From Bacteroidota bacterium (GTDB lineage: Bacteria; Bacteroidota; Bacteroidia; Bacteroidales; JAAUTT01), in contig JAIFLU010000202.1 of the NCBI GenBank assembly GCA_020048915.1, forward strand, positions 1 to 36,240: DNA of 36,240 nt. The letters are read 5' to 3'. A program made the position numbers and the translations under genes. Position 1 is the first letter of the stretch; each line of letters opens with the position of its first letter. The notes beneath the pieces were generated by a model that did not search any database, was not told the DNA's origin, and saw only the letters and a list, made by a program, of their open reading frames with translations. This document shows positions 27,001 through 34,373 of this stretch, one piece after another.

Positions 27001-27581
27001 AGCATAAAATTCGTGGCACTATTTGCCAGGGCAGTATTATCATCGGAGGTTTGCTTTGCAAGAGTAATTTTTTGATTATGTATATTGTCCAACGATTTCA
27101 GTACAGCGTCGTTATCCAGTTTCATTTGCCCCTGCATTACGAGTAGCGCTCCGGTTGTATTTTCTGTTTCGAGCAGATTTTTAATATCGGGAACCGAAGC
27201 CATATAGGCATCAAACGCTTTGCTCAAATTTGCCACTTCTGCTTTACCTTCCGCTGTTAAAGTGGTTAGCTCTACTTTCTTTTCACTGTCGATAAATATT
27301 TTAGATAATTCATCAATTCGTGCGAGCATTTTATTTCTTTCGGTTTCATTATTTGCTAAAACGGCATCCCTTACATTTACCCTGATTCGTTGAAAGGATG
27401 TAGCCATATCCGACATATCTGCTAATGGCAGGGTAATTTTTTCATACAGTTTGGTATCAGCAGCATCAATTTGTTTTATTCTCGAAATACCCATATAGCC
27501 AATTACTCCGGCTAATATTGCTACAATGAGGAAGCTGCTTAACAACTTCGTACGGATTTTCATGTTTTTAAACCAGTTCAT
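24009..27581 (-). CDS. Poly-HAMP methyl-accepting chemotaxis receptor
   Basis: This large chemoreceptor has 1190 residues. It has an N-terminal membrane helix (about 12-34), a helical periplasmic sensor (about 35-185, four-helix-bundle type) and a second membrane helix (about 190-213). A long array of HAMP-like modules runs from about 215 to 890. Each 91-residue unit holds two modules, one around MLATAAIEGKLATRAD and one around YVDRISKGNIPEKITD. Four to five units are near-identical, with more divergent modules on both flanks. The cytoplasmic signalling hairpin follows, with tip sequence IAGKTDILAINAAIEAARAG and adjoining helices holding E/Q-rich methylation-like stretches. The C-terminus lacks an obvious CheR-tethering pentapeptide. 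It is in line with the cheA-cheW-cheR genes upstream and ends at its own terminator. The ligand is unknown. Confidence 0.93.
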   Translation of the reverse strand: MNWFKNMKIRTKLLSSFLIVAILAGVIGYMGISRIKQIDAADTKLYEKITLPLADMSDMATSFQRIRVNVRDAVLANNETERNKMLARIDELSKIFIDSEKKVELTTLTAEGKAEVANLSKAFDAYMASVPDIKNLLETENTTGALLVMQGQMKLDNDAVLKSLDNIHNQKITLAKQTSDDNTALANSATNFMLILIGLVLLAAISLGFIIAINIQNIIKSVIAQTKALVEAAVTGKLATRAKPEETNEEFREIVVGINNTLDAVIGPLNVAAEYVDRISKGNIPEKITDTYNGDFNEIKNNLNVCIDAVNALVADAGMLATAAIEGKLATRADASKHGGDFAKIVAGVNKTLDAVIGPLNVAAEYVDRISKGNIPEKITDNYNGDFNEIKNNLNVCIDAVNALVTDAGMLATAAIEGKLATRADASKHGGDFAKIVEGVNKTLDAVIGPLNVAAEYVDRISKGNIPEKITDNYNGDFNEIKNNLNVCIDAVNALVADAGMLATAAIEGKLATRADASKHGGDFAKIVEGVNKTLDAVIGPLNVAAEYVDRISKGNIPEKITDNYNGDFNEIKNNLNVCIDAVNALVADAGMLATAAIEGKLATRADASKHGGDFAKIVEGVNKTLDAVIGPLNVAAEYVDRISKGNIPEKITDNYNGDFNEIKNNLNGCIEAINGLIVEMTKMSSEHELGDIDVKVDVSRFEGAYAKMADGVNLMVGSHIAIKKKAMGVFMEFGNGNFEASMEQLPGKKKFINDTIEQVRANLKALIEDANFLAKAAVEGRLATRADVTRHQGDFRKIVEGVNHTLDSVIGPLNVAAMYVDRIAKGDMPEIITDNYNGDFNNIKNNLNSLIKAFNEIIAKAKMVAEGDLTITLAKRSDNDELMGALSDMVSRLSEIVGQVMEAAQNVATSSGEMSTSAVQISEGASEQSASAEQVSSSIEEMSSSIQQNSDNSVATEKIAVTSAQGMMDVNIAAQKSLEAIRQISEKIKVINDIAGKTDILAINAAIEAARAGEQGKGFAVVAAEVRKLAEVSQKAAVEINELSASSLRVTEESGSLMLKIIPEIQKTAQLVKEIAASSHEQRSGSEQITKAVMQFTQVTQQNAAAAEEMSSSSEELASQAELLKETIGFFNTGKQIKTAQPIKGMQKTTNKIKSNHPPKYPNRSNDQRNGVDLNLESSDKGDNLFENF
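25560..26800. repeat. 273-bp in-frame tandem repeats in the receptor gene
   Basis: Within the receptor gene the same 273-bp (91-codon) unit recurs at exact 273-bp spacing. The marker segment encoding GPLNVAAEYVDRIS lies near 25654, 25927, 26200, 26473 and 26746 (its low-coordinate end). Units differ mainly at synonymous positions. A more distant copy lies near 25110, two periods away. Such repeats can expand or contract by recombination and are difficult for short-read assembly. Confidence 0.85.
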
Positions 27582-27652
27582 AGTATTTGTATTTAATTGT
27601 TGTTATGTTAAATTTTATATTAAGCGATTGCATTTGTGTTTATGTATTTTTT

Positions 27653-27811
27653 TTATACCAGATACTGAACCTCGTTTTTTATTTCGAGAAGTCGTTTAAC
27701 CTTCTCTTCCTGTTTGTATCTCTCGTTCCACATACTTTTATATTTTAATTTGTCTAACTGTTTTAAAACTGATGAATCGGTATAAATTACCGGAGGATAT
27801 TTTCTTTGTTT
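27653..27811 (-). pseudogene. Out-of-frame C-terminal tail of the MBL-fold gene
   Basis: Another frame overlapping and continuing past the MBL-fold stop encodes 52 residues with no start codon: YPPVIYTDSSVLKQL, then a charged helical stretch to EIKNEVQYLV and a stop at 27653. Adding one A in the A run at about 27800-27803 would join it smoothly as NKEKYPPVIYTD. The composition (Lys/Glu-rich, amphipathic) is protein-like. I infer a lost base in the MBL gene, or a sequencing error there. Confidence 0.5.
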
Positions 27812-28377
27812 TTAGTGGCCATAAATTTATTATCGGAGTATAGTTGAAATGCTCCATGTCCCGGATACACTGCTGTAATGTTCTTTTCTTTTAATCGCGA
27901 AATCACATAATCGTTTTCCTTTTTAAGCACGGCATTTTCGAATTGAATAGGAAAGGTTGTGTCGCCCGAGAAAAGGATCCCTTCATCTTCGCCTAACAGG
28001 CAGATAGAATCGTAACTGTGGGCAGATATATGGAATACTTCAAACTGTTTTTCTCCAATTCGGAGTATATCCCCATCCCTAAGAATCTGGTCGATGCCCT
28101 TGAGGTGAGAATTGAAAGCACATATACGAGGATTAAATGCTTCTTTTATTCTCGGCAGTATTGCTGCATGATCGGAGTGGCTGTGGGTTAGAATTACCTG
28201 ATCTACTTTTTTCTTACCCAGGCCTGTATTTATGCTTTCAATCTTTTGTATGATTGAAACATCGCTGCCTACATCAATAAGGGTATTGATATCATCAAGC
28301 GTATTCCAGGTACCAATTACCAGGTAAACATTTGAAGTGTATAGCTTGCTGTTTTCGGTAAGATTCATGATTTTCAT
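27787..28377 (-). CDS. MBL-fold metallohydrolase-like protein in the chemosensory locus
   Basis: This is a metallo-beta-lactamase-fold protein of about 196 residues. All metal ligands are visible: HSHSDHA (HxHxDH), the histidine in ISAHSYDS, the aspartate in FSGDTTF and the histidine in YPGHGAF. This is a complete binuclear metal site, so an active hydrolase or a di-metal sensor is possible. ATGs at 28386, 28377 and 28368 are all in frame; 28377 is taken as the most natural, with low certainty. The gene lies between cheR and the receptor on the same strand, separated from cheR by a 563-bp repeat-filled spacer. The frame stops early, and a plausible C-terminal tail continues in another frame. 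The substrate is unknown; a signalling role is a hypothesis from position. Confidence 0.82.
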   Translation of the reverse strand: MKIMNLTENSKLYTSNVYLVIGTWNTLDDINTLIDVGSDVSIIQKIESINTGLGKKKVDQVILTHSHSDHAAILPRIKEAFNPRICAFNSHLKGIDQILRDGDILRIGEKQFEVFHISAHSYDSICLLGEDEGILFSGDTTFPIQFENAVLKKENDYVISRLKEKNITAVYPGHGAFQLYSDNKFMATKNKENILR

Positions 28378-28386
28378 AAATATCAT

Positions 28387-28949
28387 TTGCTTTTAAAAAC
28401 TGTCACCTATTCTGTAAATTCTGCAACCTGTAACCCACTTTAATTTGTAACTAGCAACTATTTTATCCTCTCATCATTCATTCGACTACGCTCAGAATGA
28501 CTAACTGACATTTTTTAACTCACAACCCTTAACTCACAACCCTTAACTCGCAACTCGCAACCCGGAACCCATAACTCGTAACCTGCAACCTTTTTCATCC
28601 CCTCATCATTCATTCGACTACGCTCAGAATGACTATCAGCAACCCATAACCCGAAACTCGTAACCTGCAACTTGTAACCTGTATCATGCAACCTTTTTCA
28701 TCCCCTCATCATTCATTCGACTACGCTCAGAATGACTAACTGAGATTTTTTAACTCACAACCCATAACCCGTAACCTTTTTTATCCTCTCATCATTCATT
28801 CGACTACGCTCAGGATGGCTATCAGCAACCCGTAACTCGCAACCCGTAACCCGTAACCTGCAACCTTTTTCATCCTCACATCATTCATTCGACTACGCTC
28901 AGAATGACAGTTTGGTATCTCGTAACTCGTAACTCGCAACCTGCATTCA
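28387..28949. repeat. Intergenic repeat field, five CATTCGACTACGCTCAGAATG units
   Basis: This 563-bp gene-free stretch is made of two interleaved repeats. A 33-bp unit containing CATTCGACTACGCTCAGAATG begins at about 28471, 28603, 28706, 28789 and 28878 (spacing 132, 103, 83, 89 bp). The fourth copy has two substitutions (CAGGATGG). Its ends CATTC/GAATG can pair. Between copies lie many degenerate 7-8-bp units of the form AACYCGTAAC / AACCTGCAAC. There is no Cas gene and unit spacing is irregular, so this is not CRISPR. It separates cheR from the MBL-fold gene. Confidence 0.85.
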
Positions 28950-29555
28950 TCAAATCTTCTCATGCAATTGTGCATAATCCACTAGCTTTTTGAACTTAGG
29001 GCCTAATTCGACTGGCATACTTTGGGTGTTCTCCATTATTAACAAGCCACCATTTAATAACATGTTATGGTACATAGTTATCACTTCGATGCGTTGTTGG
29101 TAATTAAAATGCAGGAGTACATTTTTGCAAATAACCAGGCTATAATCATTTCGCAAAGGCTTAAGCGTTAGCAAATCGTATTTTTGAAATTGAACCAGGT
29201 TGCGTAATTCAGGACTTACTATAAAATAATCTTCTTTTTCAGCCGGACTGAAATATTTTTGAAACAAGTCGGCAGGAATTCGCTGTAAATGCTCTTTATG
29301 ATAGATTCCATCGGTAACCGTTTTGCCAAAGTCGACATTTTCGTTATCAATATCTATGGCATGAATCTTAACATTTCGAAGCGCAAATTTCCCCATACTT
29401 TCGGCCAGCAAAATGGCAAACGTGTAGGTTTCCATGCCCATGGCGCAACCGGCATTTAGTATTTGCACATTACTTCGTCCCATAGTTAACGGAACCAGTT
29501 TTTGCACTGCCAGCGAAAGAATTTGTTCGTCTCTGAAAAAGAAGGTAAAAGCCAT
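28950..29555 (-). CDS. cheR: CheR-type chemoreceptor methyltransferase, catalytic domain only
   Basis: This 201-residue SAM-dependent methyltransferase has the CheR catalytic fold. TFFFRDEQI is the conserved entry into the domain, ILNAGCAMGMETYTFAILLAE is the SAM motif, HAIDIDNENVDFG follows, and ICKNVLLHF stands for the usual CRNVL-IYF. The all-helical N-terminal CheR domain, which contacts receptor helices in the enterobacterial enzyme, is absent, so the protein is about 70 residues shorter than E. coli CheR. It lies 9 bp behind cheW in the cheA-cheW-cheR operon. Its probable substrate is the receptor at 24009. No CheB methylesterase is present in the window. Confidence 0.85.
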   Translation of the reverse strand: MAFTFFFRDEQILSLAVQKLVPLTMGRSNVQILNAGCAMGMETYTFAILLAESMGKFALRNVKIHAIDIDNENVDFGKTVTDGIYHKEHLQRIPADLFQKYFSPAEKEDYFIVSPELRNLVQFQKYDLLTLKPLRNDYSLVICKNVLLHFNYQQRIEVITMYHNMLLNGGLLIMENTQSMPVELGPKFKKLVDYAQLHEKI

Positions 29556-29564
29556 TGGAGTATT

Positions 29565-30053
29565 TTACAGATTGGTTATTAAATCCTTTATGGAATTTGT
29601 TTCCTGAATGGCTTTAAGTTCGGTGCCGGAAAATACTTTTTCGACATTCAGGAGCATGATAAATTCGCTTTGAAGCTTGTAAATACCCTGCAGAAAATCA
29701 GTATTAAACTCCTTGCTCATCGCAGGAACCGGTTTAATGTCGTCGTCGTTAATTGATATCACATCTTTTACTTTATCCACTACAGCGCCCAGGCGGAACA
29801 TATCGGCTCCTTCGGAAACATCGAGAACGATAATGTTGTAAGCGTCGCCTGTGTTTCTGTCGGGCAGGTTAAAGCGCACCCGTGTTTCGAAAACCGGGAC
29901 AACATCGCCGCGGAAGTTTATAATACCCCGGATATAGGCGGGAGAATTTGGTACGGCGGTTATATGCTCTTCCTGCAAAACCTCCAGTACTTTGGCTACA
30001 TTTACGGCATACAGATCGCCGCAAATAACAAACGATAAATAAGTACTAATCAT
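29565..30053 (-). CDS. cheW: CheW coupling protein
   Basis: This 162-residue protein is a single CheW SH3-like domain that links receptors to CheA. Hallmarks are the early YLSFVICGDLYAVNVAKVLEV, then PNSPAYIRGIINFRGDVVPVFE and a late FLQGIYKLQSEFIMLLNVEKVF. It begins 91 bp after cheA and is followed by cheR after 9 bp, so the three form one operon. The cheA-cheW spacer holds a 10-bp inverted repeat. A short C-terminal extension after the domain (about 145-162) has no assigned role. Confidence 0.93.
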   Translation of the reverse strand: MISTYLSFVICGDLYAVNVAKVLEVLQEEHITAVPNSPAYIRGIINFRGDVVPVFETRVRFNLPDRNTGDAYNIIVLDVSEGADMFRLGAVVDKVKDVISINDDDIKPVPAMSKEFNTDFLQGIYKLQSEFIMLLNVEKVFSGTELKAIQETNSIKDLITNL

Positions 30054-30093
30054 GGCTGTTTTTGTTAATTTTAATTCGTTATATAGTTTAAAT

Positions 30094-30133
30094 AGTCCAT
30101 AGTTTAATGTCGATGGACCTGTGACTATGGACT
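30094..30133. repeat. Inverted repeat in the cheA-cheW spacer
   Basis: AGTCCATAGT (30094-30103) is mirrored by ACTATGGACT (30124-30133) across 20 bp. Partial copies (GATGGACC, TGGACTGGTGACT) surround it. It belongs to the same class of short intergenic repeats seen elsewhere here, or could form an mRNA hairpin between the genes. Confidence 0.6.
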
Positions 30134-30144
30134 GGTGACTAACT

Positions 30145-32169
30145 TCAATTTACCCGGTCTTCAATTTTAAAAAACAGTTCGTTTGTGTCGATCATAAAAG
30201 CGAGTTTTCCATCTCCCAACTGACTGGCAGCCCCAATGCATTTCTGGTTGCGGAATAAACTTCCCAGTGGTTTTAGCACTGCCTGATGGCCTCCAATAAT
30301 TACATCAGTCAACAGTGCCATTTGCCTGTCGTTTGTTTTTATGATAATTGCTTTGGGCATTTCTCCATAATGGCCACCTAATTCAAAACAGGTTCGTACG
30401 TCTACAAAAGGAATTAATTGGTTTTCGAAAGAAATGGTGCGGGTATGTTTGCGTTTTTCGATTTCTTCGAGCGGAATTTGCATGCATATATTGATATCGG
30501 AAACAGCAACCGTAAAGAATGTATTTTCGACCTTGAACAACAGTGTGTCGATAATGGCAATAGATTGCTGAAGTTTTAGGGTAAATGAAGTGCCTACTCC
30601 AAATTCAGATTCCACATAAACTTCTCCCCGTAGTTCGGTGATTTTGCGGCGAACCACATCCATTCCAACCCCTCTGCCCGAAACTTCGGTGAGGCTTTGA
30701 GCCGTTGAAAAGCCGGGAAGGAAAATAATATCCAATAGCTCCTGTTTCGAAGGATTGTCAGTTGTTTTGATAATCCCTTTTTCTATTGCTTTTTTGCGGA
30801 TTTTTTCCAAATCGATTCCCGAACCATCATCTTCGACACGGATGATCACAATATTTCCCGAATTACTGGCAGTGATTTTTAAAATTCCGGTTCCCGATTT
30901 TCCTTTTTTTATCCGTTGGTCGGGAGTTTCGATACCGTGATCGATGCAATTTCGTATAATGTGCATTAGCGGATCGCTTAGCTGGTCAATAGTGCCTTTG
31001 TCAACTTCTGTATCAATACCTTCGGTAACAAGTTCCACGTCTTTATTCAACTGTTGCGACAAGTCGCGGATTAACCGTTTAAATCGGAGAATAGACTCGC
31101 TCAGCGGAACCAACCTGATATCAAGGGCATTATTACGGAACTGTTTCGAAAGGTTGTCTAATCGTTCGGTATAGGGCAATATCTTTTCGTATTTGCTGTC
31201 GCTTGTTGTGAGTGTGAATTGCGAATTGAGCGTTATTAGCTCGCTAACCAGATACATCAGATGATCCAATTTTTCCGAATCGACAGAAATTCTTTTGCCT
31301 ACCTTTTTATCGGTATCCGCTTTTGATTTACTTCGGATAGTTTTTTCAGGAGAAGTCCCATTTACCGGGGTACCATCTTCTTTTGTACCCTTTTCCTGCG
31401 ATTCGATATAATCTAAAATTGAGGGTTCATCGATTGAGGCTGAAGACTGGTTCGCTTCTTCGAATAAGTTTGCGGGTGTAAGACGGGTAATGGTGCAGTC
31501 GTCTTCAATAAACATAAATACTTCGCGAATATCGTTTTCCTTGGCGTTACTGTAAAGGATTATGCTCCATGTATCGATTTCGTTGTTACTCAAATGATCC
31601 AATCGCGTAATTTCGTATTGTCCCAGAGATGCCAAATCCTGAAATAAATTGGTAATACTAATACCACGGAAATAAATTTGTTCGTTTGCCCGAATAAGAA
31701 TGTGCCAGGAATAAGGAACCTGTATATTTGAATTGGAAGGTTGGTTAAGAAAAGCTGGAATATTGGCGTTTCCCTGGTTCACTTTTGCCAGAATAGTTTC
31801 AATGGTACCAAGAATTACTTTTTGGTTGGTTTGGTTTTCAGGAACGGACAGCGATTCATCGGTGAGAAGTTTTCGGATATGGTCGATGGATAAAAATGTG
31901 ACATCAAAAATTTCTTTATCGAACCGTAATGTTTTGTCGCGAATGGCCTGATACACATTTTCCATGGTATGGGTAAATTCGCCAACAAAGTCGAAGCCGT
32001 ACATGCCGCTAACTCCTTTTATGGTGTGCATTGCACGAAAAGCCGATTCGATAAGTTCTTGGTTATCAGGAGATATTTCCAAGTCCAGCAAGTCTTTCTC
32101 TAATTGGTCCAGGAGCCCTGAAGCTTCTTCCAGAAATATTTGTTTAAATTTTTGCAGTATCGGATCCAT
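30145..32169 (-). CDS. cheA: Chemotaxis histidine kinase CheA
   Basis: This 674-residue CheA has an N-terminal Hpt (P1) domain with phosphorylated His48 in AFRAMHTIKGVSG. A ferredoxin-like domain (about 150-240, SWHILIRANEQIYFRG to VFMFIEDDCTITRL) follows in the place of P2. A Lys-rich linker leads to the P3 dimerisation helices (about 290-355). The P4 ATPase domain has MHIIRNCIDHGIETP, VEDDGSGID and SGRGVGMDVVRRKI. The C-terminal P5 CheW-like domain ends at EDRVN. All catalytic motifs are intact. It heads the minus-strand operon cheA-cheW-cheR. No stand-alone CheY is encoded within the window, so the output protein must be elsewhere or be another receiver protein. Confidence 0.95.
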   Translation of the reverse strand: MDPILQKFKQIFLEEASGLLDQLEKDLLDLEISPDNQELIESAFRAMHTIKGVSGMYGFDFVGEFTHTMENVYQAIRDKTLRFDKEIFDVTFLSIDHIRKLLTDESLSVPENQTNQKVILGTIETILAKVNQGNANIPAFLNQPSNSNIQVPYSWHILIRANEQIYFRGISITNLFQDLASLGQYEITRLDHLSNNEIDTWSIILYSNAKENDIREVFMFIEDDCTITRLTPANLFEEANQSSASIDEPSILDYIESQEKGTKEDGTPVNGTSPEKTIRSKSKADTDKKVGKRISVDSEKLDHLMYLVSELITLNSQFTLTTSDSKYEKILPYTERLDNLSKQFRNNALDIRLVPLSESILRFKRLIRDLSQQLNKDVELVTEGIDTEVDKGTIDQLSDPLMHIIRNCIDHGIETPDQRIKKGKSGTGILKITASNSGNIVIIRVEDDGSGIDLEKIRKKAIEKGIIKTTDNPSKQELLDIIFLPGFSTAQSLTEVSGRGVGMDVVRRKITELRGEVYVESEFGVGTSFTLKLQQSIAIIDTLLFKVENTFFTVAVSDINICMQIPLEEIEKRKHTRTISFENQLIPFVDVRTCFELGGHYGEMPKAIIIKTNDRQMALLTDVIIGGHQAVLKPLGSLFRNQKCIGAASQLGDGKLAFMIDTNELFFKIEDRVN

Positions 32170-32612
32170 GCTCGAACTATTTAATTATGTAATAAAATTA
32201 CGCCTTCAAAAATCCGAAATCACCACCTGAGCGAATGGTTTTTAATCATCCTTTAGGATGATTTTTCAATAGTGTAAAGGATGGGTAGTAGAGTCAACCT
32301 ATTGGAAAATACGAATGATTACAAGTATTCTGCAAAAAAATATGGTAATAAGGTTTGATTTTCTTTTTCTGGAATACTCTTTAAAATGTAAGAAAAGGAT
32401 TAAGCAGAATAGCTAAAGGCTAAATTTGATCAAATCAAATAAAAGAGCTAACTTAATGTATCATTTGATAACCTAAAGCGCTTTTGAAATGATGAAAGGA
32501 ATAAATAGGAAAAACGATGCAACCGGCAGTTTTTCAAACGAACCGGTTTTTTGGAAAACAGAGGAGATAATTTTATTCTAAAGCGCATAAAATATCACGA
32601 TGAATCGATATA
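32170..32612. other. Divergent regulatory region between cheA and the second hybrid kinase
   Basis: This 443-bp spacer holds a perfect hairpin (AATCATCC/GGATGATT, 32244-32263, followed by TTT). It also holds a -7 box TAAATTTG at 32421-32428 overlapped by the palindrome ATTTGATCAAAT (32424-32435), and a second palindrome AAAGCGCTTT (32475-32484). I found no coding sequence and no clear promoter for cheA. Confidence 0.5.
32421..32435 (+). promoter_or_regulatory. Possible -7 box with overlapping operator
   Basis: TAAATTTG (32421-32428) fits TAnnTTTG and is overlapped by the perfect 12-bp palindrome ATTTGATCAAAT (32424-32435), a layout expected of a repressed promoter. It would give a long leader of about 180 nt before the kinase start at 32613. 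No good -33 is visible. Confidence 0.35.
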
Positions 32613-34373
32613 ATGGCCAAATTTAAACCCACTGACAGAATTCGAATATTTTACGAAATTGCCTTGTCAATAGGCAATTCATTAAATCTTGTCGAAATGC
32701 TGAAATCGAGTTTGTCGGCTTATTTGACTAAACTCGATTGCCTCGCAGGTTCTATATATTATCTAAAGAAAAAGCAAAACAATACTTTTTTGGTCGAAAA
32801 TGCTTTTTCATTTCCCTATACCATCGAACTAATTGAAGAATATAAGGAAGTTCTGAAGCTTTTTCCATCGGAATTTTCCAATAACGATTACCAGGAAATT
32901 CTTAATCACCTTCCCATTATTAAGCAAGTTTCAGTTGATAGGTGGCTTTATATAATGAATCTCCCCGATTTTGGATTGCTTATGTTGATCAAAGCAGGGA
33001 AAGGGATACCCTTAGATATGTTATCGGACCTGGCTGAGACAAATAAAAAACTTGCAAGAGCAGCATTAGCATGCAAACAAAAACAGACACTTGAAGAAAG
33101 TGAGCAGAAATATAAAAAACTCACAGAACTTTTACCCGAGATGATTTGCGAAACCGATCTGGAAGGCACTCTGGTATATGCTAATCAGTATGCGATCGAC
33201 AAAATGGGGTTTACCGAGGAAGTTAAATTTAAGTCTTTCCATATTACAGATCTTTTTATTCCCGAAGACCAACAAAGAGCCATTAGTAATTTTAAAATGG
33301 CGCTTATAACCGATAGTAAGGCTCCCGAAGAATATACCATAATTAAAAAGAATGGAGACCTTTTTTCGGGTGTTGTATATACAAACCGAATTATCGAAAA
33401 TAACAAAGTAGTAGGTATAAGAGGTGTAATGATTGATATTTCGGAACGGAAAAAATATGAAAAACAAATAAAAGAAAATTCGGAACGGCTTGAATTAGCG
33501 CTATTGGGAAGCGAATCGGGCTTGTGGGACTGGAATGTTGTTACCGGCTATGTATATTATAGCGATACATGGTTGGAATTATTAGGATATAGTATAAACG
33601 AAGTAAACCCAAATATAGAAACCTGGAAGGGGTTAGTCCACCCCGACGATAAAGAGTATGTAAACTCTCTTCTTAACAAACACTTAAAAGGTGAAATCCC
33701 CATTTATCGAACCGAGCATCGCGTAAAAACCAAATCGGGAAAATGGAAATGGGTACTCAATCATGGGCGGGTTACAGAAAGGGATTCCAACGGAAATCCA
33801 ATGAGGGCAGTGGGAACTTATATTGACATTTCAAAGCAAAAGGGGTATGAAAAGATTTTGGAGAAAAATCTGGTACAGCAAGAAATTCTCTCCGAAATTT
33901 CAGTCAATTTGAATTCGTTAAACGATTTTCACGACAAAATTACCAATGTCCTTAAAATTATTGGAGAACATACCGACGTTAGCCGGGTATATGTTTTCGA
34001 AGATGATCTCAATGGATTAACTACGAGTAATACTTTTGAATGGTGCAATGTTAATATTACTCCACAGTTAGAAAATCTTCAGGAGATACCCTATGAAATT
34101 ATTCCGTCGTGGAGAAAAATTATTGAAAGTCAGGGGTTTATATTTAGTATTGATATTACACAATTACCGGATGACCTTCGGGAGATTTTGGAACCTCAAG
34201 GCATATTATCGATTGTTGTTTATCCATTATATGTTTATGGAAAATTTTCGGGGTTTATTGGATTCGATGAATGTGTAAAGCAACAGCAATGGACTAAATC
34301 AGAACTTGAACTGCTTCGGACCATCTCGGGAATTATTTCGAATGTTAATCCTTCTTTGTTTAAATGCATTTGA
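32613..34373 (+). CDS. Hybrid histidine kinase, 5' sensory part (interrupted)
   Basis: This is the sensory half of a large cytoplasmic hybrid kinase (586 residues before the frame breaks). A GAF-like N-terminal region (about 1-150) is followed by a PAS domain (about 165-285, [18 protein letters not shown], ending MIDISERKK). A PAS_3-type domain follows (about 290-415, [26 protein letters not shown]). A GAF domain (about 425-575) includes [11 protein letters not shown] and GFIGFDECV. The frame ends in VNPSLFKCI because of a 22-bp insertion at 34345-34366. Without it, IISN would continue directly as [11 protein letters not shown] into the kinase half. The product on its own has no catalytic domain. 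The start ATG 32613 is the only good candidate. Confidence 0.85.
   Translation: MAKFKPTDRIRIFYEIALSIGNSLNLVEMLKSSLSAYLTKLDCLAGSIYYLKKKQNNTFLVENAFSFPYTIELIEEYKEVLKLFPSEFSNNDYQEILNHLPIIKQVSVDRWLYIMNLPDFGLLMLIKAGKGIPLDMLSDLAETNKKLARAALACKQKQTLEESEQKYKKLTELLPEMICETDLEGTLVYANQYAIDKMGFTEEVKFKSFHITDLFIPEDQQRAISNFKMALITDSKAPEEYTIIKKNGDLFSGVVYTNRIIENNKVVGIRGVMIDISERKKYEKQIKENSERLELALLGSESGLWDWNVVTGYVYYSDTWLELLGYSINEVNPNIETWKGLVHPDDKEYVNSLLNKHLKGEIPIYRTEHRVKTKSGKWKWVLNHGRVTERDSNGNPMRAVGTYIDISKQKGYEKILEKNLVQQEILSEISVNLNSLNDFHDKITNVLKIIGEHTDVSRVYVFEDDLNGLTTSNTFEWCNVNITPQLENLQEIPYEIIPSWRKIIESQGFIFSIDITQLPDDLREILEPQGILSIVVYPLYVYGKFSGFIGFDECVKQQQWTKSELELLRTISGIISNVNPSLFKCI

Noticed and set aside
28387..28949. 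Possible CRISPR array
   Set aside because: Unit spacing is irregular (83-132 bp), the intervening sequence is itself repetitive, and no cas gene is present.
32244..32266. Hairpin AATCATCC/GGATGATT with TTT as an intrinsic terminator
   Set aside because: It lies between divergent genes with no plus-strand gene upstream to terminate; an operator or leader structure is more likely, so it was left as part of the regulatory region.
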